Below, piece after piece: positions 30,393 to 41,030 of a stretch of DNA of 64,000 bases (position 1 is its first letter; each line of letters starts with the position of its first letter). Location of the stretch: contig NZ_CP007410.1 of assembly GCF_000585995.1 (NCBI RefSeq), positions 5,297,430 to 5,361,429 of the forward strand, read 5' to 3'. A program made the position numbers and the translations under genes. The notes below the pieces were generated by a model, which ran no database searches, was not told where the DNA came from, and saw only the letters and a list, made by a program, of their open reading frames with translations. Origin of the DNA: Pseudomonas brassicacearum. GTDB lineage: Bacteria; Pseudomonadota; Gammaproteobacteria; Pseudomonadales; Pseudomonadaceae.

Positions 30393-31506
30393 CGACGTTC
30401 TCCCAGGCGGCGGCACAACGATTGCGACCGTCTCGCTTGGCCCGGTACAACGCCTGGTCGGCACGCTGCAAGGCGTTGTCCAGGTCGTCCCCGATCTCCA
30501 GCAAGGTCAAACCGGCCGACAGGCTGAGGGGGCCGACCTCAAGGCCGATCAGCTCGACTTCGGTAAACGCCAACCGCAAGCGCTCGCAGCAGGCCGTCAG
30601 GCGCGAAGGGTCGCAAGCGGGCAGCAGCATGACGAATTCTTCGCCCCCGTAACGGGCCAACACGTCGCCCTCGCGCAGGCAGGCCGTGGCAACGGCGGCA
30701 AACGCCTGGAGCACCTGATCCCCAGCGGCGTGGCCGTGCAGGTCGTTGATGCGCTTGAAATGGTCGAGGTCGATCAAGGCCAGGCCATGGGCGACGCCCG
30801 GCCTGAGGGTGTTGAGTTCACGGGACGCCAGGCGCAGGAAATGCCGGCGATTGAACAGGCCGGTCAATTCGTCTGTGGCCACCAGGTCTTCGAGCTGGCG
30901 CATCATGCCGCGCAAGGTGTCCTGGTGCGCCTGCAGGGCAAACCGTCGCTGGCGCATGCGTTGGCGGGAGGTCTGGACGTAGCGGGCATAAAACACCAGC
31001 CACACCAACACAATGAACAACACGCACACTTGCAAACCGGCCAGTGTGGGGTCGGGCAGTCGAAAGAAGTAGCCGTCCCACAAGGTAATGCCGGTGAAGC
31101 TGATGAACACCAGCGTCGCACAGCGCAAAAAGGCCCGGCGGGACAGGTGAAACAGCCCGAACAGCAGGATCAACACATAGAACACCAGGAACACGCCCCG
31201 GGCCTGGTCCAGGTGCGCCATCATCCAGGTCTGCCAGCCAAGACCGATCAACACTTGTATTTCCGTGAGGCTGGGGTCGGCGAACCGCAGGTTGCGGTCG
31301 GTGATGAACAGCGCGAACAGCCCAGCCTGGCACAGCACCACCAACACGCTGCCGATGATCACATCGCGCAACGAATCGAGGTAATGACCACTGAAAAATG
31401 CCAGCCACAACAACACCAATGCCAGCGCGTAAGTCGCGGCTGCCAAGGCGAAGCGTTTCAGCAAAAGACGTTGGATGGCGTTATGGGTCAATCGTTGACT
31501 CACCAT
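30385..31506 (-). CDS. Membrane GGDEF diguanylate cyclase (SadC-like by context)
   Basis: 373 aa. About six hydrophobic helices fill residues 15-195 (YALALVLLWLAFFSG, VFLVFYVLILLFGLF, VCVLFIVLVWLVFYA). A linker helix and a GGDEF domain follow, with TDELTGLFNRR at its start and the active-site RYGGEEF near residue 288, so cyclase activity making c-di-GMP from two GTP is expected. The gene order pyk, ferredoxin reductase, GGDEF, fumarase matches PA4329-PA4333, where the GGDEF gene is sadC. This protein is shorter than SadC as I recall it, so the symbol is not assigned. The ATG at 31506 was chosen over a TTG at 31587. The ribosome site is weak. Confidence 0.88.
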   Translation of the reverse strand: MVSQRLTHNAIQRLLLKRFALAAATYALALVLLWLAFFSGHYLDSLRDVIIGSVLVVLCQAGLFALFITDRNLRFADPSLTEIQVLIGLGWQTWMMAHLDQARGVFLVFYVLILLFGLFHLSRRAFLRCATLVFISFTGITLWDGYFFRLPDPTLAGLQVCVLFIVLVWLVFYARYVQTSRQRMRQRRFALQAHQDTLRGMMRQLEDLVATDELTGLFNRRHFLRLASRELNTLRPGVAHGLALIDLDHFKRINDLHGHAAGDQVLQAFAAVATACLREGDVLARYGGEEFVMLLPACDPSRLTACCERLRLAFTEVELIGLEVGPLSLSAGLTLLEIGDDLDNALQRADQALYRAKRDGRNRCAAAWENVDA

Positions 31507-31658
31507 GGGAAAGGAAACTGACAGGAGGCGTCCTACGCTACAGGCCAGACGCCACTTTAGTGGCGTGTAGGGCAAATGACCATTCAATTCTGGAGCAGAA
31601 AAATGGCGTCAAAGCAATGGCCCAAATTGACGCATTTGTTTGAGGCTACAGATGTCCC

Positions 31659-31752
31659 TGTGGCGAGGGAGCTTGCTCCCGCTCGGTTGCGTAGCGACCG
31701 CAAAATCCTGGGGCCGCTACGCAGCCCAGCGGGAGCAAGCTCCCTCGCCACA
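31659..31752. repeat. REP-like inverted repeat, GTGGCGAGGGAGCTTGCTCCC family
   Basis: TGTGGCGAGGGAGCTTGCTC and its reverse complement around GCGACCGC...GGGGCCGC, in the gap between the divergent GGDEF and fumarase genes. Confidence 0.85.
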
Positions 31753-31782
31753 GGTTCCACGTTCACCTCGCCTTTGCGTTGT

Positions 31783-31807
31783 GATCGCGAGCAAGCTCGC
31801 TCCCACA
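31783..31807. repeat. Single REP element
   Basis: One ATCGCGAGCAAGCTCGCTCC core immediately beside the previous element, unpaired. Confidence 0.75.
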
Positions 31808-31953
31808 GGGTGCCTGCCTGCGATATACTGCCGCGCCTTTTTAGCGTCGCGCCAGCATGCCCGGCGTGCCTTAAGAGGTGCCGTCCGTCGACCGATGCAC
31901 CCAAACGGCTGGCACCTTATTGAATGTTCCCGTCTTAGAGAGGAGCGCGACTC

Positions 31954-33477
31954 ATGACCGTGATCAAGCAAGACGACCTGATTCAGAGCGTTGCCGACGC
32001 CCTGCAGTTCATTTCCTATTACCACCCCGTGGATTTCATCCAGGCGATGCACGAGGCCTACCTGCGCGAAGAATCGCCGGCGGCCCGTGACTCCATGGCG
32101 CAGATCCTGATCAACTCGCGCATGTGCGCCACCGGCCATCGGCCGATCTGCCAGGACACCGGCATCGTGACCGTGTTCGTGCGCGTGGGCATGGACGTGC
32201 GTTGGGATGGCGCGACCATGGGCCTGGACGACATGATCAACGAGGGCGTGCGTCGCGCCTACAACCTGCCGGAAAACGTCCTGCGCGCATCCATCCTCGC
32301 CGACCCGGCAGGCGCGCGTAAAAACACCAAGGACAACACCCCGGCGGTCATCCACTACTCCATCGTCCCGGGTAACACCGTGGAAGTGGACGTGGCGGCC
32401 AAGGGCGGCGGTTCCGAGAACAAGTCGAAGATGGCCATGCTCAACCCGTCCGATTCCATCGTCGACTGGGTGCTCAAGACCGTTCCGACCATGGGCGCCG
32501 GCTGGTGCCCGCCGGGCATGCTCGGTATTGGCATCGGCGGCACCGCCGAAAAAGCCGCGGTCATGGCCAAGGAAGTGTTGATGGAATCCATCGACATCCA
32601 CGAGCTCAAGGCCCGCGGCCCGCAGAACCGTATCGAAGAGATGCGCCTGGAACTGTTCGAGAAGGTCAACCAACTGGGCATCGGCGCCCAGGGCCTGGGT
32701 GGCCTGACCACCGTGCTCGACGTGAAGATCATGGACTACCCGACCCACGCCGCCTCCCTGCCGGTGTGCATGATCCCCAACTGCGCCGCCACCCGTCACG
32801 CCCACTTCGTGCTCGACGGCAGCGGCCCGGCGTCGCTGGAAGCGCCACCGCTGGACGCCTACCCGGAAATCGTCTGGGAAGCCGGCCCATCGGCTCGTCG
32901 TGTGAACCTCGACACCCTGACCCCGGAAGACGTGCAGAGCTGGAAACCGGGCGAAACCGTGCTGCTCAACGGCAAGATGCTCACCGGTCGCGACGCAGCG
33001 CACAAGCGCATGGTGGAAATGCTGAACAAGGGTGAAACCTTGCCGGTGGACCTCAAGGGTCGCTTCATCTACTACGTCGGCCCGGTCGATCCGGTGGGCG
33101 ACGAAGTGGTGGGCCCGGCCGGCCCGACCACGGCCACGCGGATGGACAAGTTCACCCGCCAGATCCTCGAGCAGACCGGCCTGTTGGGCATGATCGGCAA
33201 ATCCGAGCGCGGCCCGACCGCCATCGAAGCGATCAAGGACAACAAGGCGGTCTACCTGATGGCCGTCGGCGGTGCTGCTTACCTGGTGGCCCAGGCGATC
33301 AAGAAATCCAAGGTCTTGGCCTTCGCCGAGCTGGGGATGGAAGCGATCTACGAGTTCGAGGTCAAGGACATGCCAGTGACCGTTGCGGTCGATAGCAAAG
33401 GCGAATCGGTGCACATCACCGGCCCAGCCATCTGGCAGAAGAAGATCAGCGACAGCCTGGCGGTCGAAGTGCAGTAA
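31954..33477 (+). CDS. fumA: Class I fumarate hydratase
   Basis: 507 aa, the homodimeric iron-sulfur fumarase that interconverts fumarate and malate in the TCA cycle. The N-terminal alpha-type domain carries the three conserved cysteines expected to hold the [4Fe-4S] cluster (RPICQDTG, GAGWCPPGMLGIGIGG, PNCAATRHAHF). The C-terminal beta-type domain has LNGKMLTGRDAAHKRM and YYVGPVDP. GAGAGGAG upstream gives a strong ribosome site. A long hairpin terminator follows. Equivalent to PA4333 by context (recalled). It marks the left border of the TcB/TcC block. Confidence 0.95.
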   Translation: MTVIKQDDLIQSVADALQFISYYHPVDFIQAMHEAYLREESPAARDSMAQILINSRMCATGHRPICQDTGIVTVFVRVGMDVRWDGATMGLDDMINEGVRRAYNLPENVLRASILADPAGARKNTKDNTPAVIHYSIVPGNTVEVDVAAKGGGSENKSKMAMLNPSDSIVDWVLKTVPTMGAGWCPPGMLGIGIGGTAEKAAVMAKEVLMESIDIHELKARGPQNRIEEMRLELFEKVNQLGIGAQGLGGLTTVLDVKIMDYPTHAASLPVCMIPNCAATRHAHFVLDGSGPASLEAPPLDAYPEIVWEAGPSARRVNLDTLTPEDVQSWKPGETVLLNGKMLTGRDAAHKRMVEMLNKGETLPVDLKGRFIYYVGPVDPVGDEVVGPAGPTTATRMDKFTRQILEQTGLLGMIGKSERGPTAIEAIKDNKAVYLMAVGGAAYLVAQAIKKSKVLAFAELGMEAIYEFEVKDMPVTVAVDSKGESVHITGPAIWQKKISDSLAVEVQ

Positions 33478-33497
33478 CACGTACATCGCCCCCTCAG

Positions 33498-33532
33498 AAG
33501 GCCGACGGGTGACTCACCCGTCGGCCTTTTTT
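33498..33532 (+). terminator. Rho-independent terminator of the fumarase gene
   Basis: Thirteen-base perfect arms AAGGCCGACGGGT / ACCCGTCGGCCTT around GACTC, followed by TTTT. Confidence 0.92.
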
Positions 33533-33620
33533 CATGCCCGTCGGGTCGCCATGCAGCGAATTCCATCCGGGGCAACGGTCTGCCTGACCGGGCATCTACC
33601 ACTTATCGGCCTGCTTGCGC

Positions 33621-33640
33621 ACCTGTCGGATCTGACAGGT
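33621..33640. promoter_or_regulatory. Palindromic operator candidate, TcB-TcC operon
   Basis: ACCTGTCGG-AT-CTGACAGGT, dyad with one mismatched pair, centred about 87 bp before the TcB start. It is the same motif as those at 21501, 24428 and 45741. The 240 bp between fumarase and TcB otherwise holds only the fumarase terminator and this site. Confidence 0.7.
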
Positions 33641-33716
33641 TACCCGTCGGCCATCTCTTGGCATTCTCATGTTTTGCCGGGTATTGGCCCTGGCGATGCC
33701 GAACGAGACGATCCCG

Positions 33717-36700
33717 ATGGCAGAGCAGACGCCCCTCCAGATTGTGCCCCCCACCATCACCAACAGTGCATCCATTGCCACGATCGGCAACCGGATCGGT
33801 CCTGTTGGCACGCGAGGGGCCGCTTCTTTCGAGTTGCCATTGCCCTTGTCCGGCGCCCGCCACCTGACGCCCGCGCTGGCGCTGCTCTATAACAGCCAGA
33901 GTGGCAACGGCACCTTCGGAATAGGCATGCGGCTGTCCGTCGCCAGCATCGCTCGCCGAAGCAGTGAAGGCGTACCCCACTACGCCGACGACGATGTGAT
34001 GATCGACGCCGACGGCGTCGAGCGTTGGCCCGAACTCGTGGACCCGCCGATCATTCGTACCCAGGCAGGCCCAGGCGGTGCCACCTGTTCGGTGGTGCGC
34101 TATTACCCCAGGGTCGAAAGCGCCTTCGATGTCTACGAACTCTGGACGCCCACGGACGGCCGCGCGTCGTTCTGGCGTGTCCAAGGCAGCAATGGCCACC
34201 TGTATTGCTATGGCAACAGCGAAGCCTCGCGTATCGCCGAACCCAAGCGCGAAGCCAGCCCCGAGGCCACCCCGATACGCATCGCCGAATGGCTGCTGCT
34301 GGAAGAAGTCAGCCCCTGTGGCGAGCACATCTACTACGAATACGCAGCCGATCCCGGCCCGTTCGACGGCCCTCACGACTATCGCGCCCAGCGCTACCTG
34401 CGCCGGGTGCGCTACGGCAACGCCACGGCCAGTGAAACCTTTTACTGTTTCGAAGACGTAGACCCGGCAAACCGGGACTGGCATTTTCACCTGCTGTTCG
34501 ACTACGGCCAGCGCACCCTCGACCTTGCGCAAAAACCTTCCTGGCTGGCCGACGAAGAGGCGCCATGGCCTCTGCGCGACGACCCGATCCACACTTACCG
34601 GTATGGGTTCGAAGTCGGCACGCGGCGCTTGTGTCATCAGGTCCTGATGTTCCATCACTTTCCCATCGACGCCGGTACCGAGCCTGCCCTGGTACAACGA
34701 CTGCTGCTGGAATACACCCCGACGGCACTGGGCTACAGCTTGCTGACCGCCGCCCATTACCAGGCCTGGGACGCCGAGGATCGGGTCGAATACCGCCCCC
34801 CGTGGAACTGCAGTACAGCGCTTTCGAGCTCAACCTAACTCCCGAAACCTTCTTTGAGCTCGAGACGATGCCGGCCATCGAGGACGGTCGACGCTATCAA
34901 TGCGTCGACCTCTACGGCGAGGGTGTTCCGGGCTTTCTCTGCCGGTACACCGATGGCTGGTATTACCGCGAACCCGAGCGCGCCGAGGCCGGTGGCGACA
35001 AGATCGCCTACGGCCCGTGGTCACGCCTGGAGAATATCCCGGTCGCCAGCGACAACCCGGCGGTGCTGCAGGTGTTGACCGACCTGACCGGCAGCGGGCG
35101 GCTCAACTGGATCATTGCCCAGCCCGGCATGAACGGCTTCTACACCCTCAACCCGGACCGCAGTTGGTCAGGTTTCCAAAGTTTCCAGCGCTTCCCGACG
35201 GAGTTCCTGCACCCGGCCGCGCAACTGGGTGACCTGGCTGGCGACGGCTTGCGTTCCCTGGCCATGATCGGGCCCAAAAGCGTGCGGCTGTACGCCAATC
35301 TCCGTGAACAAGGATTCGCCCCTGGCGTGAATGTGCCCCACGAACCGGACAGCGACTTGCCTCTGTTCAGCGACGTGCGCAGCGAGCTGGTGATGTTCGG
35401 CAACCTACTGGGCAGCGACAGCACCGAGCTGTGTCGCATCCGCTTCGATGAGATCAAGTGCTGGCCGAGTTTGGGACATGGGCGTTTCGGCGAAGGATTT
35501 GTCATGAGCGCCCTGCCCTTTCGTTACGGTGAGTTCGACGCCGACCGGGTAAGGATCGCCGACCTGGACGGCTCCGGTGCCCCCGCGCTGATCTACCTCG
35601 ACAGCGACGGCTTCGACATCTACCTCAACCGCGGTGGCAATGGTCTCGAGCAGACACCGATCCGGGTGCCCTGGCCCACCGGCGTGCGGTACGACAATGT
35701 GTGCCAGGTCACCCTGGCCGATCTGCAAGGACTGGGTTGCGCCAGCCTGATCCTGAGCACGCCCCACATGACCGATATCAACAAGCCCAGGCACTGGCGC
35801 TATGATTTCGTCGCGGCCCGCCCCTATCTTCTCAACGATACGAACAACAACATGGGCTGCAGCACCTTCCTCGCCTATCGCAGCAGCGCTCAATACTGGC
35901 TGGATGAAAAACAGCAACTCGTGGCCCAGGACAAACGCCCGGCGTGCTATCTGCCGCTGGCCCTGTCGCTGGTGGCGCGTCAACAGCAGCGGGACGAGAT
36001 CACCGGCAATTGCCTGACCCAACGCTTCACTTATTTCGAAGGCGACTACGATGGTCGCCTGCGTGAGTTCCGTGGCTTCGGCCGGTTGTACCAGGTCGAC
36101 AGCGAAGTCCCCGAAGACGAAACGCAAGAGGGCTTCACCGCACCGGTCCTGGTCAAGACCTGGTTCCATACCGGTCGCACCGTCGACCAGCCCCTGAAAG
36201 ACTGTTTCGCAGGCGACACCGACGCGGTGCCGTTGGGGCCGACACTGCTGACCCGCTTCCATGAAGGCGACGAGGCCGACGAGATCATCACCCCCGACCC
36301 CGACACTGCTCGAGAAATGGCTTATGCCCTGGGCGGTCACGTATTGCGCAGTGAAACCCATCCCGCCGATCCGGACGGTCTCCCCAGGCCCTATACGATG
36401 ACGCAACAGCGTTACCTGCTGCGCCACCCTCATCCACGTCATAAAAGCCTGCTGGTGCTGGAGCTGGAGACCCTCACCCATCAATACGACGGTTTCTCCA
36501 ACGACCCACAAGGCCGGCACGACATCAACCTGAAATGGAACCTCTTCGGCCAGCTCATCCACGGGTTCGCCGTCCACTACGCCCGTCGTCTCACCGCCCT
36601 CGACGCCCCGCCTTTCGAAGATGAATTGGAAAACACCTGGTGGTGCGATGCACATGACGAACAGCAGCAGCTGTTTCATGTCATCGAGAAACGGGCCCAA

Positions 36701-38176
36701 TACCTGCACCTGATCGACGACACCGGCTTGCGCCAGCGCCTGGGCCTGCCATGGCGCTCCAGGATCAATGGGCTGCAGCGTCCAAAAGGTGAACTGCCGC
36801 AGGGACTCAACCCCAGGCAGATAAGCTACGAAACTTTCCTCGAACACCAGGGCTCCGCGCAATGGCTCGCCGCTCGGCAACTGATCGCACTCCAGGAACA
36901 GAACTACCTGCTGGACGAGCACGACGATATTGCCTTCCAGGCCTTGCGCGGCCCGCTGGAAGTGGCCGAATTCGACAAACAGGCACTGGACGCCTATGAC
37001 GCGGTGCCGCCACCTTTCGACATTCGCGAGCAACTCGAGACCATCGGCTACGCGCCCATGAAACTGTTCCTGCCGGAAGATCCCGACCAGGACGAGGCTG
37101 AAAATCTCTGGTCGAAAAAGATCGGGTTTGCGACCTACCGGTCTCTGGAAGGGTTCTTCCAGGTCAGTGCCTTGCAGGACACCCAAAGTCACGGTGTCAC
37201 GACGGTCGAATATGACCCTTATCATCTGATGAGCACCGCCATCACCCTGCCGGACGGCTGCACGACCCGGGTGCAATACGATTACCACTCGCTGTTGGCG
37301 CGGCAGATCGTCGATGCCAACGACAATGTCCAACAAGCCCTGTACGGCCCTGGCGGGCTCCCATTGGGCGTCACGTTCCATGGCACCGAAAACGGCGTTC
37401 CGGCCGGCTTCGATGACATCGCCACGTACCGCCCCCCCGAAGACCTGACGCCAGGTCACGCCATCGCGTATCCGGAAGAAACCCTGGGCGACATCGCCAG
37501 CGCGGTACGCACCGATGTGCTCAGTTGGATGGGCTCGCTCGACGTCACGCTGGTACTGGCGACGCAGCGCAACGAGTGGATCCGCGAGCGTTACCTGCTG
37601 CCCGACGGCCATGTCCGTGCCTCAGGTCGCGCTCGTCTGGCGCAACTGAGGCACCGCACCGCTGCCGAGGAACTGCTTTGGGTACTGATCAATGCCGCGG
37701 CCCGTGAACCCGCCCACAGCGTGGTGCTGAGCGCCGACCGCTACCCGGACGATCCGTTGCGGCAGATCCGCATCGCCGTCAGCGCTGTCGATGGTTTCGG
37801 TCGAGCCCTGCAAACCAAGCAGCGGGTCGAAGCCGGCCAAGCCTTTGCCGTGGCCGAGGACGGCTCACTGATGCAACAGGACGGCAAGCCGCTCCAGCTT
37901 CTGGCGGAACAGCGTTGGCGGGTGAGCGAACGGGTCGAGTACGACAACAAGGGGTTGGTCACGCGGGTCTATCGGCCCTATTTTGCCGATGCCTGGCGCT
38001 ACATCAACGACGCCTCGCTGCGCGTGCACGGCTACCACGACCAGCAGTTCTACGACCCGCCGGGACGCCTGATCAAGGTCATCAATGCCAAGGGGCACGA
38101 GGCTTGGCATGTCTATCATCCGTGGTACCAATGCGCCCACGATTACAACGACACCGAACCAGGGCCTGACGAATGA
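33717..38176 (+). pseudogene. Tc toxin B subunit (SpvB/TcaC/TcdB-like) with one apparent frameshift
   Basis: Corrected, this would be about 1486 aa, normal for TcB. The N-terminal part is a SpvB domain (GPVGTRGAASFELPLPLS, LTPALALLYNSQSGNGTFG), followed by FG-GAP-like repeats (GDLAGDGLRSLAMIGP, IADLDGSGAPALIYLD) and the middle/C-terminal TcdB regions that form the hollow cocoon holding the TcC tip. Frame is lost at the C run 34796-34801: it reads RVEYRPP before and VELQYSAFELNLTPE in the +1 frame after, and one more C would join them. The ATG at 33717 (MAEQTPLQIV) is favoured, with 33696 possible. It is coupled to the first TccC gene by ATGA. If the shift is real, TcB is inactive or made by slippage. 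Confidence 0.85.
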
Positions 38177-40971
38177 GCCAGGCCCATCGAAATACCCCCG
38201 TGCTGGCGGTGTTCGACGGACGAGCCGGGCCCGTGCGGCGAGTGGACTACTTGCGCGACGCGACCCACGATCAGGCCCAAAGGCTGGTCACGACCCAGAC
38301 CTATGACGTTGCCGGCCGCATCATTGCCCAATGGGACCCTCGATTGCATGGCACGCCAACGGCCAATCTGCGCAGCGTCTACAGCCTGTCGGGCACACCG
38401 CTGTGCACGGACAATGTCGACGGTGGGCTGCGTCGCGAACTCTTCGGCGTGGCCGGGCAAAACCTGCGGCGCTGGGACGAACGCGGCAGCGAACAGCAAA
38501 CCGACTACGACACACAGCTGCGCCCTACGCTCATCCGGGAGCGAAACCAGGGCCAGGCGTGGGCCAGCGTCGAATACCTGCGCTACGGCGAAAACTCGGC
38601 CAGCAGCGCCTTGCACAATCAATGCTCGCGCCTGGTGGAACACTACGACACGGCGGGGCGTGTATCGATTGTCGATTATTCAATGGTGGGCGCGCCCTTG
38701 CACCAGTGTCAGCGCTTTCTCGCCACTCTGGATTCGCCGCACTGGCCACAAGACGAGGCCGAGCGCGAGTCCATGCTTGAGCCCACCCACTACGACACAC
38801 ACTGGCGCTACAGCGCGATGATTGAAACCCTGGACCGCACGGATGCCAAGGGCCACACGCAACACATGCTTCTCGACATCGCCGGTCAGCTCAAGCGCAG
38901 CCACCTGCAATGGGCGGGCGGCTCGACTTCACAGATGATCGTTGACGCACTGCAGTACAGCGCAGACGGCAAACTCCAAAGGCAAACCGCCGGTAACGGC
39001 GTCACCACCTCTTACAGCCATGACCCCGCTGACGGGCGCCTGAGTGAACTCAAAGCCGTGAAGGGCGACGACGTTCATCAGCATTTCAGTTACCTGTACG
39101 ACCCCGTGGGCAACGTGAGGTCCATCACCGATCACACCCACGTCACTCGCTACCACGCCAATCAGCGCATCGACGGCATTCGCACCTTCGCTTATGACAG
39201 CCTGTATCGCCTGGAAAGCGCCACGGGCCTGGAAGCATCGGGCGCAGGCACTCAACCTGAGTTGCCGGGGCTGATCCCTCCGGCGGACCTTTCGCTGCGC
39301 ACGCCCTACACCCAGCATTACCACTATGACGTTGGCGGCAACCTGGAGAAACTGGTCCACAGCAGCGCGACCCCGGGACGGGCGCACACGTTGTGGCTGA
39401 CCCTGGCTCCAAACAGCAATCGCTGCGTCAGCTGGCGCAAGGGGGAAACGTCTCCCGGCGATGATCTCGATTTCGATGAATCGGGCAATCAATTGTCCCT
39501 GCCGGCCGCCGGGCAATCTCTGGCCTGGAACGCGCGGAATCAATTGCAAAGCGTGACCCAGGTACACCGCCAGGACGCCGACGACGACGCCGAGCGTTAT
39601 GCCTATGACGCCCAGGGCCGCCGCGCGCGCAAACGACAAAGTACCCAGGCGACATCCGTTACCCACGTACGCGAGGTGCGCTACTTACCCGGCCTGGAAA
39701 TCCATACCCTGGACGACAGCGAAGAACTGCACGTCTGCGCTTTGCAAGGCATGGCTTTTAACGTGCGGGGACTTTATTGGGAAAAAGGCCGACCGGATGA
39801 CATCGAGCAAGGCCAACTGCGCTACAGCCTTGACGATCATTTGGGTTCCCTGGTGAAGGAACTGGACCAGGACGCCAGGCTCATCAGCCACGAAGGTTAT
39901 TACCCTTTCGGCGGCACCGCGTGGTGGGCCGCGGATTCACACGTGCAGGCCAGCTATAAAACCCTTCGTTACTCCGGCAAAGAGCGCGACGCCAGCGGAC
40001 TTTATTACTACGGGTTTCGTTATTACGCCCCCTGGATGATGCGCTGGCTCAACCCGGACCCGGCCGGGCCGGTGGATGGGTTGAATCTGTATGCGATGGT
40101 GGGGAATAACCCGATGTCGTTCGTGGACCCTTCCGGGTTAAACGCAGAAGATGCTTTTTATGCAAACTTGAGCAGGAGAACAGAACAGATACTGCACGGG
40201 GCAGCGAAAAACCCTGTGCCTGCCAGAAAGGGTAAACCGCACGAGTATGCGGAAGTGGAAAAACGGCATTTTGAACAATATCCGGATGCCATATTCACCA
40301 GTGCCAACAAGAAAAAAATGGCGGCCCATGCCGGCGTCATGTTTCACACCGGTGACGCCGCCGACACCATCATGCTCATGAATGTATTCAACATGCCCCT
40401 GCCAGCCGGCGGGGTTGAGTCCGTTCCAGGCATTAGTATCCACAAGCCGCGAAATAAAGATCTGCCGAGGGAGAATCTCGCCGACCTTGGTGTACTCAGC
40501 ATCGATTCAGATACATTTCTGAGTCATTTGGCCGAGGAATACATAACGCTCGTCAGGACAGCCGATATAAGAGTTTTCAAAGGCCAGAGCATGGATTTTA
40601 CCGGCCTGAGCGGGGTGGAGTATGAAACGTCGTTGCCCCACCTGGTCAGAGATCTGGTCAAGCCTCACATAGAGCAAAGCGGCAACCTGATCCCCCAGGG
40701 GGCCGGGGCGCCGGGCTACCATGCGGAAGTTATTCAAGGAAACCTGATACAGCTGTTCCCGAACGTGAGAGGCAATCTTCAACATGTAAGGATTGCCACC
40801 CAGAAGCTGCAGAGCGTGGAGCGGGCCGAAGCCTTTCCCGCCTGTTACAACTGCGCCAACATCCTGGTAGAAAACTACAACGGCGGCGCTGGCTTCAACA
40901 TCATCACGGGACGAACGAATGTCTCCCATGAAGCCTGGCGAAAAATGCTGGTTGAAGCCTACCCGAATTGA
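38173..40971 (+). CDS. TccC-type Rhs-repeat toxin, deaminase-like C-terminal tip
   Basis: 932 aa. Residues 1-656 are the conserved TcC/Rhs core with YD-type repeats (YDPVGNVRSITD, YHYDVGGNLEKL) closing with KERDASGLYYYGFRYYAP, NPDPAGPVDGLNLYAMVGNNP and the DPSGL junction where TcC proteins are cut. Residues 657-932 are the variable toxin. In it, His850-Ala-Glu852 (GYHAEV) and Cys891-x2-Cys894 (PACYNCAN) form the HxE...CxxC zinc pattern of the cytidine-deaminase fold used by polymorphic toxins of the YwqJ type. The tip DNA is visibly more AT-rich than the core. The gene overlaps the TcB stop by ATGA, so it is the native partner of that TcB. Target of the deaminase (DNA, RNA, nucleotide or protein) is unknown. 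Confidence 0.88.
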   Translation: MSQAHRNTPVLAVFDGRAGPVRRVDYLRDATHDQAQRLVTTQTYDVAGRIIAQWDPRLHGTPTANLRSVYSLSGTPLCTDNVDGGLRRELFGVAGQNLRRWDERGSEQQTDYDTQLRPTLIRERNQGQAWASVEYLRYGENSASSALHNQCSRLVEHYDTAGRVSIVDYSMVGAPLHQCQRFLATLDSPHWPQDEAERESMLEPTHYDTHWRYSAMIETLDRTDAKGHTQHMLLDIAGQLKRSHLQWAGGSTSQMIVDALQYSADGKLQRQTAGNGVTTSYSHDPADGRLSELKAVKGDDVHQHFSYLYDPVGNVRSITDHTHVTRYHANQRIDGIRTFAYDSLYRLESATGLEASGAGTQPELPGLIPPADLSLRTPYTQHYHYDVGGNLEKLVHSSATPGRAHTLWLTLAPNSNRCVSWRKGETSPGDDLDFDESGNQLSLPAAGQSLAWNARNQLQSVTQVHRQDADDDAERYAYDAQGRRARKRQSTQATSVTHVREVRYLPGLEIHTLDDSEELHVCALQGMAFNVRGLYWEKGRPDDIEQGQLRYSLDDHLGSLVKELDQDARLISHEGYYPFGGTAWWAADSHVQASYKTLRYSGKERDASGLYYYGFRYYAPWMMRWLNPDPAGPVDGLNLYAMVGNNPMSFVDPSGLNAEDAFYANLSRRTEQILHGAAKNPVPARKGKPHEYAEVEKRHFEQYPDAIFTSANKKKMAAHAGVMFHTGDAADTIMLMNVFNMPLPAGGVESVPGISIHKPRNKDLPRENLADLGVLSIDSDTFLSHLAEEYITLVRTADIRVFKGQSMDFTGLSGVEYETSLPHLVRDLVKPHIEQSGNLIPQGAGAPGYHAEVIQGNLIQLFPNVRGNLQHVRIATQKLQSVERAEAFPACYNCANILVENYNGGAGFNIITGRTNVSHEAWRKMLVEAYPN

Positions 40972-40987
40972 CCATCATTGCCTGGGC

Positions 40988-41023
40988 CTGCCTGTCGGCA
41001 CGACAACACGTATCGACAGGCAG
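40988..41023. terminator. Hairpin between convergent TccC and NEL genes
   Basis: CTGCCTGTCG and CGACAGGCAG pair perfectly around 16 bases, exactly in the 59-bp gap between two converging genes. There is no T-run on either side, so termination is only suggested. Confidence 0.4.
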
Positions 41024-41030
41024 CGTCCGA

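Noticed and set aside
31717..33486. Long open frame antisense to fumarase
   Set aside because: Same type of shadow; the fumarase reading has all expected motifs.
35405..37612. 735-codon open frame antisense to TcB
   Set aside because: Shadow of TcB; no start signal and no recognisable domain.
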